In this document: positions 36,376-45,053 of the stretch, piece by piece
How the letters are laid out: every line of letters starts with the position of its first letter
Position numbering within the stretch: the stretch's first letter is position 1
DNA from: Stackebrandtia albiflava
GTDB lineage: Bacteria > Actinomycetota > Actinomycetes > Mycobacteriales > Micromonosporaceae
Assembly (NCBI RefSeq): GCF_007994225.1
Contig: NZ_VLLL01000006.1
Span: 1,240,001-1,304,000 of the forward strand
Direction of reading: 5' to 3'
Length of the DNA stretch: 64,000 bases
Program-made: the position numbers and the translations under genes
Notes under the pieces: generated by a model
Databases searched by the model: none
Told to the model about the DNA's origin: nothing
The model's input: only the letters and a program-made list of their open reading frames with translations

Positions 36376-37901
36376 TGGCGACGATCCCCTGGCTGGCCGA
36401 CGTACTGCGCGCCGAGGGCGTACAGGTCGTCGAACACGGCGACTGGCGCAACTACATGCGGCCCGGCTCCTTCGACCCGATCGGTGTCCTGTGGCACCAC
36501 ACCGCCGCCTCCACGTCCAGCCCGCAGAACCCCCACCCCGGCCTGAGCGTCGTCATCAACGGGCGCCCCGACCTCCCGGGGCCACTCGCCCAGGCCCTCG
36601 TCGACTACAACGGCGTCTTCCACGTCATCTCCGCCGGACGCTGTAACCACGCCGGACGCAGCGGTGGAAGCGGACCGATACCGGTCGGCGACGGCAACAC
36701 CATGATGGTCGGCTGGGAGATCGACTACAACGGTGTCAGCCAGGAGATGTCACCGGCGCAGTACTGGGCGTCGGTGAAGGCGACCGCCGCGGTGTTGCGA
36801 CGGCTGGGCCGTGGCGCGGAGTTCGCGCGCGGGCACAAGGAGACCAGCACCACCGGCAAGATCGACCCGGCGTTCATCGACCTCAACGCGATGCGCGCCG
36901 ACGTCGCCGCCCACCTGGCCGGGTCGGGAGGCGTGTCGGGGACCGCGTACGGCTACGGCGACTCCCAGCACTTCACCGCCGTCAACACCGGCGGGACCTT
37001 GACCAACTTCTCGTGGTCGCCCTCCACCGGTGTCATCCGCCCCGACTGGGGCGGCGCCGCCCTGGCCGGCAGGACCGTCGGCTACGTCCACGAGGGACTG
37101 CAGCACGTGTTCGCGCGCGGCGCCGACGACACCCTCCGGCACTGGTTCCAGTCCGGTGGCAACCCGCCGGGGCTCGACGACTGGGACACCGCCGGACTCG
37201 TCAAGTCCGCCCCGGCTGGGTTCCCCTACGGCAGTCAGCAGCACGTGTTCTTCCGCAACCCGCAAGGCCGTCTTGAGCACCGGTTCTACGACACCTCCGG
37301 CCACCACCTCAACGGCGGGGTGTGGGGTGACATCCCCTTCGTCGGGAACCCCGTGGCCTTCGTCCACCGCGACCAGCAGCACGTGTTCGCCCGCACCGCG
37401 TCCGGAGGTCTCGCGCACTGGTACTGGTGGCCCGGGATCGATCCCGGGCACGACGACTGGGGTGTCACCTCCGGTGTGGCGTCCGACCCGACCGGGTTCT
37501 CGTATCGCGGGCAGCAACACCACGTGTTCTTCCGCAACACCGCCGGGAACCTGGAACACCGGTTCTTCGACGACCCGTCCGGAACCGTCAACGGCGGCGT
37601 GTGGCCGGGTGGCGGCTTCGAGGGGAACCCGCACGCGTTCGTCCACCGCGACCAGCAGCACGTCTTCGCCCGGCGCCCCGGCGGCGACCTCGCGCACTGG
37701 TACTGGTGGCCCGGGATCGACGCCGGGCACGACGACTGGGGTGTCCGCGGCGTGGTCGCCGGCGACCCGGCGGGCCTGTCGGTCCCCGGGCAGCACCACG
37801 TGTTCTTCCGCACCGGTGACGGCTCCCTGGCACACCGCTTCTTCATCGACGACACCGGGCACATCGGCGCCGACAACTGGGGAGGCGGTATCGCCGCCTG
37901 A
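36375..37901 (+). CDS. N-acetylmuramoyl-L-alanine amidase with DUF346-type repeat domain
   Basis: 508 aa. Residues about 1-180 form an amidase_2/PGRP domain: zinc ligands in VLWHHTA, RGHKE...KIDP, plus AGRCNHAGRSG and NTMMVGWEIDYNG. The remainder is a chain of about 40-residue QHVF(A/F)R...W repeats (for example QQHVFARTASGGLAHWYWWP), a PLL-like lectin propeller likely to bind cell-wall sugars. It would cleave the stem peptide from peptidoglycan glycan. Two repeat blocks at about 37370-37450 and 37650-37745 are nearly identical in DNA, suggesting recent internal duplication. Its secretion signal lies in the overlapping upstream ORF. Confidence 0.88.
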   Translation: MATIPWLADVLRAEGVQVVEHGDWRNYMRPGSFDPIGVLWHHTAASTSSPQNPHPGLSVVINGRPDLPGPLAQALVDYNGVFHVISAGRCNHAGRSGGSGPIPVGDGNTMMVGWEIDYNGVSQEMSPAQYWASVKATAAVLRRLGRGAEFARGHKETSTTGKIDPAFIDLNAMRADVAAHLAGSGGVSGTAYGYGDSQHFTAVNTGGTLTNFSWSPSTGVIRPDWGGAALAGRTVGYVHEGLQHVFARGADDTLRHWFQSGGNPPGLDDWDTAGLVKSAPAGFPYGSQQHVFFRNPQGRLEHRFYDTSGHHLNGGVWGDIPFVGNPVAFVHRDQQHVFARTASGGLAHWYWWPGIDPGHDDWGVTSGVASDPTGFSYRGQQHHVFFRNTAGNLEHRFFDDPSGTVNGGVWPGGGFEGNPHAFVHRDQQHVFARRPGGDLAHWYWWPGIDAGHDDWGVRGVVAGDPAGLSVPGQHHVFFRTGDGSLAHRFFIDDTGHIGADNWGGGIAA

Positions 37902-37902
37902 C

Positions 37903-37942
37903 CGCCGGGTGCGGACGGGATGCCTCCCGCCCGCACCCGGCG
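37903..37942 (+). terminator. Terminator of the amidase gene
   Basis: A 12-bp perfect stem CGCCGGGTGCGG/CCGCACCCGGCG with a further inner CGGGA/TCCCG pair, starting 1 bp after the stop. Confidence 0.85.
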
Positions 37943-38046
37943 TGGTTCCCCGCCGACGGTGCGAATGCCCCGGCTCGCGTTGCGGGCCACCGGTCCCGGT
38001 TGGCAGACTGGGGACACCGGGCGAGGTGAGGAATCGAGGAACCGTC

Positions 38047-40854
38047 ATGCGGTTTGGCGTACTGGGGCCGTTGGAGGTTCACGGCGACTCCGGCCCCATC
38101 GAGTTGACCGCGGGCAAACAGCGCGCCCTGCTCGCGATCCTGATCAGCCGGGGGAACACACCGGTCGGCGCCGACGCGCTCATCGAGGCGCTGTGGCACG
38201 ACGACCCGCCCGCCTCGGCGCGGAAGGCGCTGAGCTGGCACCTGTTGCAGCTGCGCAACACCCTCGGCGACCGGGACCGCATCCGGTACGGCTCGGCGGG
38301 GTACCGGCTGGTCGTCGAGCCGGACGAGGTCGATCACCTCCGGTTCGAACGGGGCATGGCGGAGGCCGCCGCACTGGCCCCGCGCGCACCCGCCGAGGCG
38401 TTGGAGTCGTTGCGCCACGCCCTGGACCTGTGGCGGGGACCGGCGTACCTCGGTCTCACCGACAGCCTGTTGCACGAGGAGGCCGACCGGCTCGACGAAC
38501 TCCACATCACGGCCGTGGAACGCGCCTGCCAACTCGAACTCGACCTCGGCGGTCACGACGACCTGATACCGCGACTGTCCGGACTGGTCGGAGAGCACCC
38601 GTTCCGGGAGGAACTGCGTCGCCTGCTGATGCTGGCCCTGTACCGGGCCGGGCGGCAGGCCGACGCGCTGCGGTTGTTCCGGGAGGGCCGCCGCGACTCC
38701 ATCGACGCGCTCGGCCTGGAACCCGGCCCGGCACTGCGCGACCTGGAGCGGCGCATCCTGTCCGCCGACCCCACGCTCGACCGGTCGCCCGCCTCCGGCG
38801 CGGCGCGGCGTCCCGCCACCGCCACGCCCCGGCAACTGCCCGCCGACACGGCGGCCTTCACCGGCAGACAGTCCGAGATGGACGCCGTCACCGCCGCCGC
38901 GCTCCACCGGAACCCGGGGACGACGACGGTCGCGGCGATCGACGGGATGCCGGGCGTCGGAAAGACGACCCTCGCGGTCCACGTGGGGCACGCCCTGGCC
39001 GACGAGTACCCCGACGGGCAGTTGTTCATCCACATGCACGGCCACTCTCAGGGGGCGTCGCCGGTGCCGCCGTCGGAGGCGCTTCACCGGTTGCTGGTCT
39101 CGATGGGCGTCGAGGGGCCGCAGATGCCGTCCCTTCTGGACGACCGGGCGGCGCTGTGGCGGTCGCTCACCGCGGACGGCCGCATCCTGTTGCTGCTCGA
39201 CGACGTCAGGGACGAGTCCCAGGTGCTCCCGTTGCTGCCCGCGTCACCGGGCAGCCTCGTCATCGTCACGAGCCGTCGCCAGCTCGTCGGACTCGACAAC
39301 ACCCACTTCATCGAGTTGGACGTCATGCGTTTCGACGAGTCGGCGTCGCTGTTCACCCGCCTGGTCGGTGAACCGGGACGGCAGGTCACCGAACACGCCT
39401 CGTTCCGTGAGGTCATCCGGTTGTGCGGCGGCCTGCCGTTGGCGACCCGGCTGGCGGCCGCCCGGCTCGCCCGGCAGCGGCACTGGACGTTGCGGGACCT
39501 GGAGCAGCGGCTCAGCACCCAGCACGAGGCGTTGCGGACCCTCGCGGTGGGCGACAACAGTGTCGCCGCCTCTCTCGCCATGTCCTATCAGGACTTGAGT
39601 CCGGATCTGCGTGACGCCTTCCCCCGGCTGTCCCTGCTGTGGAACGGATCGATCGACGTGGCCGCCACCGCGGCCCTGCTGGACGTGTCACCCGTCCGCG
39701 CCGCCGACATCCTCGACGAACTCGTCCACGTGCACCTCCTGCACAGCCGGGGCGCCGAGGAATACGGCTTCCACGACCTCGTCGGCCGGTACGCCGCCCA
39801 GATCGCCGCCGGACTGCCGGAGGACGAGCGCCGCGAGATGACGCGGCGACTGCTGGACTTCTACCTGCATCGCGGTCACGCGGCGGCCATCGCGTTGTTC
39901 CCGTCCCGGGAACGGCTGTCGTTGAACGCCCCGATCCACCGGTTCGACGGGGAGGAGGTGACGACGGTCGACGCGGCGGTGGACTGGTTCGACCGGAACC
40001 TCCGCGCGATGCGCACCGGGGTGCTTCACGCGGTCGCGCACGGCTCGGACGAGTTGGCATGCCGACTGGACTGGACGCTCACCACCTATTTCGAACGCAA
40101 ACGGCTGTTGGACGACTGGCTCGTCACCGCCGAAGCGGCCTACGCCGCGGCCGACCGGCTGCGGTCGCCGTTCTGGCGGGGAAGGACGGCGTCCGGGCTG
40201 GCCAGGGTTCGGTCTCTGTTGCGGCTGCCCGGTGCCGAACGGCTCTACGGCGAGGCCGCGGCCCATTTCGAGGCCGACGGCGATCTGCGCCGAGTCGCGC
40301 ACACCCACGTCAATCTCGCGCGGGTATACGAAGACGCCGGGGAGTTCGAGGCGGGGATCCGGGAGGTCTCCAAGGGACTGCGGATCTACCGGGAACTCGG
40401 TGACGTGGTCGGCATCGGCGAGGCCAACAACAGCATCGCCTGGTACTGGTACATGCTCGGGCGCATCGACGAGGCCCGGGAGCACGCCGTCGTCGCGGTA
40501 CGGACCATCGCCGCACACGCCGAGGGCACCGCCGCTCACGTGTCGGCGCTCGACACACTCGCACACGTCTACCAGGCGGACGGTGACCACCGCGCCGCGT
40601 TGACGCAACTGCGCCGGGCGCTGGACTACAACCAGCGCAGCGGAAGTGTCCTGCTGGAGGCGCAGTTGTGCGCCGCCATGGGGAGCTGCCACGCTGCGCT
40701 GGGGGACGGCGCGACGGCGGAACGCTACTGGCAGCGCGCCGCGTCGACGCTGCCCCCGCAGCGGGACTCGGCCGCGCAGGACGTGCTGGACCGGATCGCG
40801 GCGGATCGGCGGGCGTTGCGCGCCCGCCGATCCGGTCGCCCCGCCGCCGCCTGA
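38047..40854 (+). CDS. SARP/AfsR-family regulator with BTAD, NB-ARC and TPR domains
   Basis: 935 aa. OmpR-like winged helix (about 1-95: MRFGVLGPLEVHGDSGPIEL...SARKALSWHLLQLRNTLGD), BTAD (about 100-245), NB-ARC ATPase with P-loop GMPGVGKTT (about 298-306) and Walker B ILLLLDDV, an LxxLSLLWNGSIDV winged helix, then C-terminal TPR helices (about 690-920). AfsR-like regulators activate secondary-metabolite or morphology genes after ATP-dependent oligomerisation. ATG 38047 follows GAGGAA. No biosynthetic cluster adjoins, so the target is unknown. Confidence 0.93.
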   Translation: MRFGVLGPLEVHGDSGPIELTAGKQRALLAILISRGNTPVGADALIEALWHDDPPASARKALSWHLLQLRNTLGDRDRIRYGSAGYRLVVEPDEVDHLRFERGMAEAAALAPRAPAEALESLRHALDLWRGPAYLGLTDSLLHEEADRLDELHITAVERACQLELDLGGHDDLIPRLSGLVGEHPFREELRRLLMLALYRAGRQADALRLFREGRRDSIDALGLEPGPALRDLERRILSADPTLDRSPASGAARRPATATPRQLPADTAAFTGRQSEMDAVTAAALHRNPGTTTVAAIDGMPGVGKTTLAVHVGHALADEYPDGQLFIHMHGHSQGASPVPPSEALHRLLVSMGVEGPQMPSLLDDRAALWRSLTADGRILLLLDDVRDESQVLPLLPASPGSLVIVTSRRQLVGLDNTHFIELDVMRFDESASLFTRLVGEPGRQVTEHASFREVIRLCGGLPLATRLAAARLARQRHWTLRDLEQRLSTQHEALRTLAVGDNSVAASLAMSYQDLSPDLRDAFPRLSLLWNGSIDVAATAALLDVSPVRAADILDELVHVHLLHSRGAEEYGFHDLVGRYAAQIAAGLPEDERREMTRRLLDFYLHRGHAAAIALFPSRERLSLNAPIHRFDGEEVTTVDAAVDWFDRNLRAMRTGVLHAVAHGSDELACRLDWTLTTYFERKRLLDDWLVTAEAAYAAADRLRSPFWRGRTASGLARVRSLLRLPGAERLYGEAAAHFEADGDLRRVAHTHVNLARVYEDAGEFEAGIREVSKGLRIYRELGDVVGIGEANNSIAWYWYMLGRIDEAREHAVVAVRTIAAHAEGTAAHVSALDTLAHVYQADGDHRAALTQLRRALDYNQRSGSVLLEAQLCAAMGSCHAALGDGATAERYWQRAASTLPPQRDSAAQDVLDRIAADRRALRARRSGRPAAA

Positions 40855-40901
40855 CCCCTTACTTCGGCTCGGTGGGGCGGAAGGCGGAGATCAGGGACGG
40901 G

Positions 40902-42014
40902 TCACCAGAACCGCACCTCGGGGAACTCCGGCGACGGCCCGTCCAGCAGCGGTCGGTCCTCGCCGTGCAGGTGCTCGGCCAGGAACGCGCTCACATACGC
41001 GCGGGTGATCTCGTCGCACCTGGCGCCCGGCAACTCCTGCAACGGAATGTCCAGGTCGTCGGCGAGCGGGGCGAAGTCGGTGAACGAGCTGTGCGTCATA
41101 CCGTCCACCGTCAGCCACGCCCGCCATCCGGTCAGGCCCGGCAGGAAGTCGGCCCAGGTCGCCTTCTCGCCGCCGGGTTCCTGATTCGGGTTGCCGATCA
41201 ACAGGAACGGCCGGTCGGTGCCGGGCAGCGGCCCGCCGTCGGCCGGCGCGTGCAGCGAACCGTCCATGTTGACCCCCGCCGCGATCCGGTCGTCCCGCGC
41301 CATCGCGGTGAGCGCCGAGGCGCCGCCGATGGAGTGGCCCACCATCGCGATCCGGTCCTCGTCGATGAGGTGCCCGCCGTACCAGGCGGGGTGGCGACCG
41401 GTGAGCCGGTCGAGCACGAAGCTCACGTCGTCGGCCCGCACCTCGGTGACGTCGTGACCGTCCGGGTCGGCGGAACAGGCGAGGCATTCACTCGTGCGCC
41501 CGTCGGGGAAGGTGGTCGCGGCGGCCTCGTGATCGTGGCCGATCGCCGCCACCAGGTACCCCTGCGACGCCAGTTCCTGGCCGAGACCGGTCAGGGTGTC
41601 GCGGGGCATCGAGAAGCCCGGCGACAACACCACCAGGGGCATCGGGCCGTCCCAGAACCGCAACGGCGCGTCCCGGTGGGACTGCGTGGTCACCTCGTGG
41701 AACGTGTCGGCGGGTATGTCGAGTCGCGCCATCGCCACGTAGGCGGCGGACTCCTCGGACGTGAAGTACCCGCCCGGCTCACCGCTCGGCCACGCGGCCG
41801 GGTAGAACATCGTGACCATCAGTTCCCGGGGACCGTGCTGCGACCAGGGGTCGATCCGGTCCTCGTCGACGAGGTGCAGATCGGTGGTGCCGACCGGAAC
41901 CGAGTTGCTCGGCGGCGTCACCGACGGTCCTTCGGCGGGCTCGGCCCAGGCCGACACCGGCAGGGCGATCGCGAGTGCCGCACCGGCGGTCACGGCCGCG
42001 AGTCGTCGTCTCAC
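40902..42014 (-). CDS. Secreted alpha/beta-hydrolase (PAF-acetylhydrolase/lipase-like)
   Basis: 370 aa with a Sec signal peptide (VRRRLAAVTAGAALAIALP...AWA). The catalytic Ser is in GHSIGGASAL; VNMDGSLH offers the acid and MTHSSFTDFAPL the His. VVLSPGFSMPRDTL forms the oxyanion region. The order and the LxxxDRIDPW N-terminus fit the platelet-activating-factor acetylhydrolase-like group. GTG 42014 has AAGGAG 6 nt upstream. Substrate unknown; secreted ester hydrolysis is inferred. Confidence 0.88.
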   Translation of the reverse strand: MRRRLAAVTAGAALAIALPVSAWAEPAEGPSVTPPSNSVPVGTTDLHLVDEDRIDPWSQHGPRELMVTMFYPAAWPSGEPGGYFTSEESAAYVAMARLDIPADTFHEVTTQSHRDAPLRFWDGPMPLVVLSPGFSMPRDTLTGLGQELASQGYLVAAIGHDHEAAATTFPDGRTSECLACSADPDGHDVTEVRADDVSFVLDRLTGRHPAWYGGHLIDEDRIAMVGHSIGGASALTAMARDDRIAAGVNMDGSLHAPADGGPLPGTDRPFLLIGNPNQEPGGEKATWADFLPGLTGWRAWLTVDGMTHSSFTDFAPLADDLDIPLQELPGARCDEITRAYVSAFLAEHLHGEDRPLLDGPSPEFPEVRFW

Positions 42015-42486
42015 TGTGTCTCCTTCGTTCGGGAAGCCACCAGCCTGCCCGCGCCGGTGCCGGCCGGGTACGGCCTTTGGTGAGCCGATCCGCCCCACTT
42101 CGGTAACCCGTGTCCCGGAACCTTCGTCAGGGCGATCCCCGACGCACGTGGGCCGGAGCCGGGTGCTTCGCGGTGAGCGGGGCCGGCCTCGGATGCGGGA
42201 TCGCGGCCGCCCCGGCGATCGGGGGAACACCGGGGCGGCCGAACCCGGCCGGGCGGAACGGACCGGGCGGTGCCGCCGGGCGGGACGTGGACGCCCACCC
42301 GGCGACCGCCACCGTCAGGTGGCGGGGACGGCCACCGGGGAGGCCGCCCGAGACGGGGCCGTGGTCGGTGGACGTCGCGGTCGGTGGTGCGGCGGGTGGC
42401 CCCGTACGCCGCACACCGCGCATCCGGCGGCGCGACCACCACGGCGATGCGGACGACGCACGATGGCGCGGGTGGCCGGGATCGGT
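42015..42486. other. Intergenic, 470 bp, no supported gene
   Basis: Extremely GC-rich sequence with several open but unsupported frames. The only clear signal is a perfect 11-bp hairpin GGCCGCCCCGG/CCGGGGCGGCC (42205-42240), possibly the terminator of the upstream minus-strand pair. Confidence 0.5.
42205..42240 (-). terminator. Possible terminator hairpin
   Basis: A perfect 11-bp stem with a 14-nt loop, about 250 bp beyond the stop of the 42487 gene. Confidence 0.4.
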
Positions 42487-42804
42487 TCAGCCATCGCACG
42501 ACCTCGCCGACCTCCACCGGTCGTACACGCGCAGCGCGCCGGACTCGATCTCCCGCCGCCACTCCTCCGGGTTCTCCACCCAGCCCGCGCCCCACCGCGC
42601 CTCCGGGTAGCCGTCCGGGCAGGCGATCGTCAGTATCAGCGTCCGCCGCCCACGCCAGGGGCCCCACACCCGCAGCGTGTCCTCGGCGGTCGGCGCGGAA
42701 GTGACGGTGAGGACCTGCTGTGCGGTCGCCACCCAGAAGGTGCCGTAGACGGTCAGGCCGCCCCACACGACGTCCGTCGCCGGTGCGGCGTCCCGCGCGG
42801 TCAC
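42487..42804 (-). CDS. Hypothetical protein (105 aa)
   Basis: A compact beta-rich soluble protein (VVWGGLTVYGTFWVATAQQVL, TLRVWGPWRGRRTLILTIAC) ending with basic helices. No family recognised. Its GTG overlaps the stop of the 59-aa gene upstream, so the two form an operon next to, and divergent from, the XRE/DUF397 genes. Confidence 0.55.
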   Translation of the reverse strand: MTARDAAPATDVVWGGLTVYGTFWVATAQQVLTVTSAPTAEDTLRVWGPWRGRRTLILTIACPDGYPEARWGAGWVENPEEWRREIESGALRVYDRWRSARSCDG

Positions 42805-42980
42805 GACCGCCTCCGGGATTGCACGACACCGCAGGGCCAGTCGGTGCGGCAGACCTGACAGGTGACTCCCCGGATCACGTCGGGGAAGTGCGGGCGGGTG
42901 TTCACGTCATCTGAAATCCGTCGCGCCGCCGCCGACTGGATCGGTGTCGTCACGCCGCGTATCCTGTCGTTGCCATCCAT
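42801..42980 (-). CDS. Small Cys-containing protein beside an XRE/DUF397 locus
   Basis: 59 aa: ARRISDDVNTRPHFPDVIRG followed by CQVCRTDWPC. This short CxxC protein type is common in actinobacteria near DUF397 loci. ATG 42980 has AGGAG 5 nt upstream, so longer in-frame starts are rejected. Function unknown; a small zinc-binding fold is possible. Confidence 0.65.
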   Translation of the reverse strand: MDGNDRIRGVTTPIQSAAARRISDDVNTRPHFPDVIRGVTCQVCRTDWPCGVVQSRRRS

Positions 42981-43190
42981 GGTCGCTCCTAACGCTCGTG
43001 GACGGTCCCGGGAGCCGGGCGCGTCGCAACCGCGCCCGGCTCCATTCCTCACGAGACGAACCCCGAAGGTTCACCTCGCACACTCAAAGTAAGTGACCGA
43101 AGACGCCACTGTGAAGTATTTCGTCGTGCCGCGTTTTTCGCCACGAGGAGCGCGCTCCTAAGTACGCGGACGACGTGCGATACTGCCACT

Positions 43191-44003
43191 ATGGATCCGG
43201 CACCGCCGTTCATCAGTAAACGCGCCCTCGGCGATCTGCTACAACGGCTTCGGGGCGAAGCCGCCATGAGTGTCGCCGAAGCCGCGAGCGAGCTCGACGT
43301 CGACCGCGATACGGTGCGCCGCTGGGAAACCGGAGCGCACGTACCCAAGAAGTCCGCGCTCGAACACCTGGGTCGTCTCTACGGCGCTTCGGCCGACGAG
43401 GTTCGCCACCTCGTCAAGCTCTCCCGAGACAGCAAGCGCCCAGGTCTGTGGGAGGGTGCGGATGTGCCGCAGCAGATGCGGCAGTTGTACGAGTCGGAGC
43501 CGGCGGCCGAATCGATCCAGACTCTCGAACTTGCCTTGATCCCCGGTTTGCTCCAGACCCCGGAGTATCACCTGGCAAGTCAGGAGGTGGAACTCGTGTT
43601 GCCTCCAGAGCGGGCCGGGTCGGCCAGACGAGTGCGGGAACGTCGACAATCCGAAGTATTCGGACTCGAATCTCCTCCGAAAATGACGTTCATCATGGCG
43701 GCCGCCGCACTTCAAAACTTGTCGAACCATCCTGGTGTTGGCCCTGGGCAAGTCGCCCGACTGCGGGAAGTGAACGCGATGGAGCGAGCTGAAGTTCTGG
43801 TCTTGCATGGCTGTTTGCACGCCGGGATGGTCGGGTCATTCACGATCGTGCATCCGCCGGAAGGATTGGCGCGTCCATTCGTCTACGTGGAATCCGTAGA
43901 CGGGGGAAGGTACGTCGAAGATCGAGACGTAGTGTTCTCATACACGAGAACATTTGACCTGGTTCGCGCATCCGCGATTCCTTTGGAGGAGTATCTGACA
44001 TGA
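43191..44003 (+). CDS. XRE-family regulator with DUF5753 domain
   Basis: 270 aa. An N-terminal helix-turn-helix (LGDLLQRLRGEAAMSVAEAA...RDTVRRWETGAHVPKKSALEHL) and a C-terminal DUF5753 domain (LALIPGLLQTPEYHLA...). Such regulators pair with DUF397 proteins and are considered developmental or toxin-antitoxin-like switches in streptomycetes. The stop overlaps the DUF397 ATG (ATGA), showing coupling. Confidence 0.92.
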   Translation: MDPAPPFISKRALGDLLQRLRGEAAMSVAEAASELDVDRDTVRRWETGAHVPKKSALEHLGRLYGASADEVRHLVKLSRDSKRPGLWEGADVPQQMRQLYESEPAAESIQTLELALIPGLLQTPEYHLASQEVELVLPPERAGSARRVRERRQSEVFGLESPPKMTFIMAAAALQNLSNHPGVGPGQVARLREVNAMERAEVLVLHGCLHAGMVGSFTIVHPPEGLARPFVYVESVDGGRYVEDRDVVFSYTRTFDLVRASAIPLEEYLT

Positions 44004-44170
44004 CCCCTGGTAGGTGGCGCAAGTCCAGTCGTTCAGCTCCCAGCGGCGGCAACTGCGTCGAGGTTCGGATGTCCGGCGCCGTGGAGGTTCGTGACAGCAA
44101 GGCACCCCGGCTCGGAAGTCTCGCGGTCGCACCCGCCGAGTTCGTCGCCCTGTTGCGTTCGGTGCGGTAG
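44000..44170 (+). CDS. DUF397 protein, coupled to the XRE regulator
   Basis: 56 aa with the family core WRKSSRSAPSGGNCVEVR and VEVRDSKAPRLGSLAV. ATG overlaps the XRE stop. The proposed role is partner or antagonist of the XRE protein. Confidence 0.92.
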   Translation: MTPGRWRKSSRSAPSGGNCVEVRMSGAVEVRDSKAPRLGSLAVAPAEFVALLRSVR

Positions 44171-44332
44171 CGCGACGCCGCAAGCCTTGTGAGCCGCCCA
44201 CACCACGGTGTGGGCGGCTCACCTGTCCGTCTCGATCAGTCGACTTTCCGACACGAGCAACGCCCCGGCCACTCTGCGGCTTTAGGCTGTGACACAACGG
44301 GTGCGATGCGAGTGTTGCTGGGAGTGGTCGTG

Positions 44333-44503
44333 ATGGCACATCCGAAGTGGCGAAAGTCCAGCCGTTCTGGGCCCAACACGGGCAACTGTGTCGAGGTCCG
44401 GTTGACCGGCCCCGTGGAGGTCCGTGACAGCAAGGCACCCGACCTGGGCAGCCTCACCGTTCCCCGACACGAGTTCATCGCCCTGTTGCGCGGCCTGCAC
44501 TGA
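44333..44503 (+). CDS. Second DUF397 protein
   Basis: 56 aa, same length as the copy at 44000; WRKSSRSGPNTGNCVEVR and VEVRDSKAPDLGSLTV are almost identical. Probably a tandem duplication, now with its own GGAG-bearing start region. It is followed by palindromic repeat copy B. GTG 44330 is an alternative start. Confidence 0.9.
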   Translation: MAHPKWRKSSRSGPNTGNCVEVRLTGPVEVRDSKAPDLGSLTVPRHEFIALLRGLH

Positions 44504-44560
44504 TTCCCCGACCGGAAGCCGAGCTCGGTGGAGACCTCCCACCCTACGACGACTGATTTT

Positions 44561-44666
44561 CGGCTTGGTTGGTTGAAATGCCGGCTTGGTTGGTCATATG
44601 ACGGTAAAAAATCGGACATCAGGGCTTATTCGAGGCATGTCGATGGTCGTACGACCAACCAAGCCG
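44561..44666 (+). repeat. Palindromic repeat element, copy B
   Basis: Two 21-bp direct repeats starting with CGGCTTGGTTGG (44561, 44582), the core with TCGGACATC...TATTCGAGGCATGTCGATGG, and one inverted arm (44646-44666). The second left arm pairs with the right arm over 21 bp with two mismatches. Its arms differ in sequence from copies A and C (GGTTGG instead of GGGTGG), yet pairing is kept. Confidence 0.9.
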
Positions 44667-44715
44667 CGACCGGACGGGCGTGGTGGTGGGGGTGGCGCGG
44701 CCTTATCCTGACGCG

Positions 44716-45003
44716 ATGGACCTGACGTTCACCGGCGAGGTGTGGTACTGGCGCGGCCCCGCGCCGTGGCATTTCGTGACCGTCCCCGACGCCCAGTGCG
44801 GTGAGATCGAGGCGGCGTCGGCCGTGGTCAGCTACGGCTGGGGCATGATCCCGGTGACGGTGCGGCTCGGTGGTTCCGAGTGGACCACGTCGCTGTGGCC
44901 CAAGGACGGCCGCTACATCGTCCCGCTCAAGACCGCGATCCGCCGCACCGAGAAGGTCGACGTCGGTGACACCGTGACCATCCGGTTGACGGTCGGAGCC
45001 TGA
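44716..45003 (+). CDS. DUF1905 family protein
   Basis: A 95-aa soluble beta-barrel-like protein: LTFTGEVWYWRGPAPWHFVT, YGWGMIPVTVRLGGSEWTTSL and PKDGRYIVPLKTAIRR are the hallmarks of DUF1905. Function unknown. It begins just after repeat copy B and ends at a terminator. Confidence 0.9.
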   Translation: MDLTFTGEVWYWRGPAPWHFVTVPDAQCGEIEAASAVVSYGWGMIPVTVRLGGSEWTTSLWPKDGRYIVPLKTAIRRTEKVDVGDTVTIRLTVGA

Positions 45004-45006
45004 AGC

Positions 45007-45033
45007 CGGAACCCGGCCGTTCGACGGGTTCCG
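45007..45033. terminator. Terminator between convergent genes
   Basis: A perfect 8-bp stem CGGAACCC/GGGTTCCG with an 11-nt loop, between the DUF1905 stop and the PemK-like stop. Confidence 0.6.
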
Positions 45034-45053
45034 TGAGGCGCCGGGCGGCCTGG

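Noticed and set aside
37030-38046. N-terminal extension of the SARP gene through the amidase region
   Set aside because: The extension is Ser/Thr/Pro/Gly shadow of the amidase repeats; the OmpR-like domain starts at ATG 38047.
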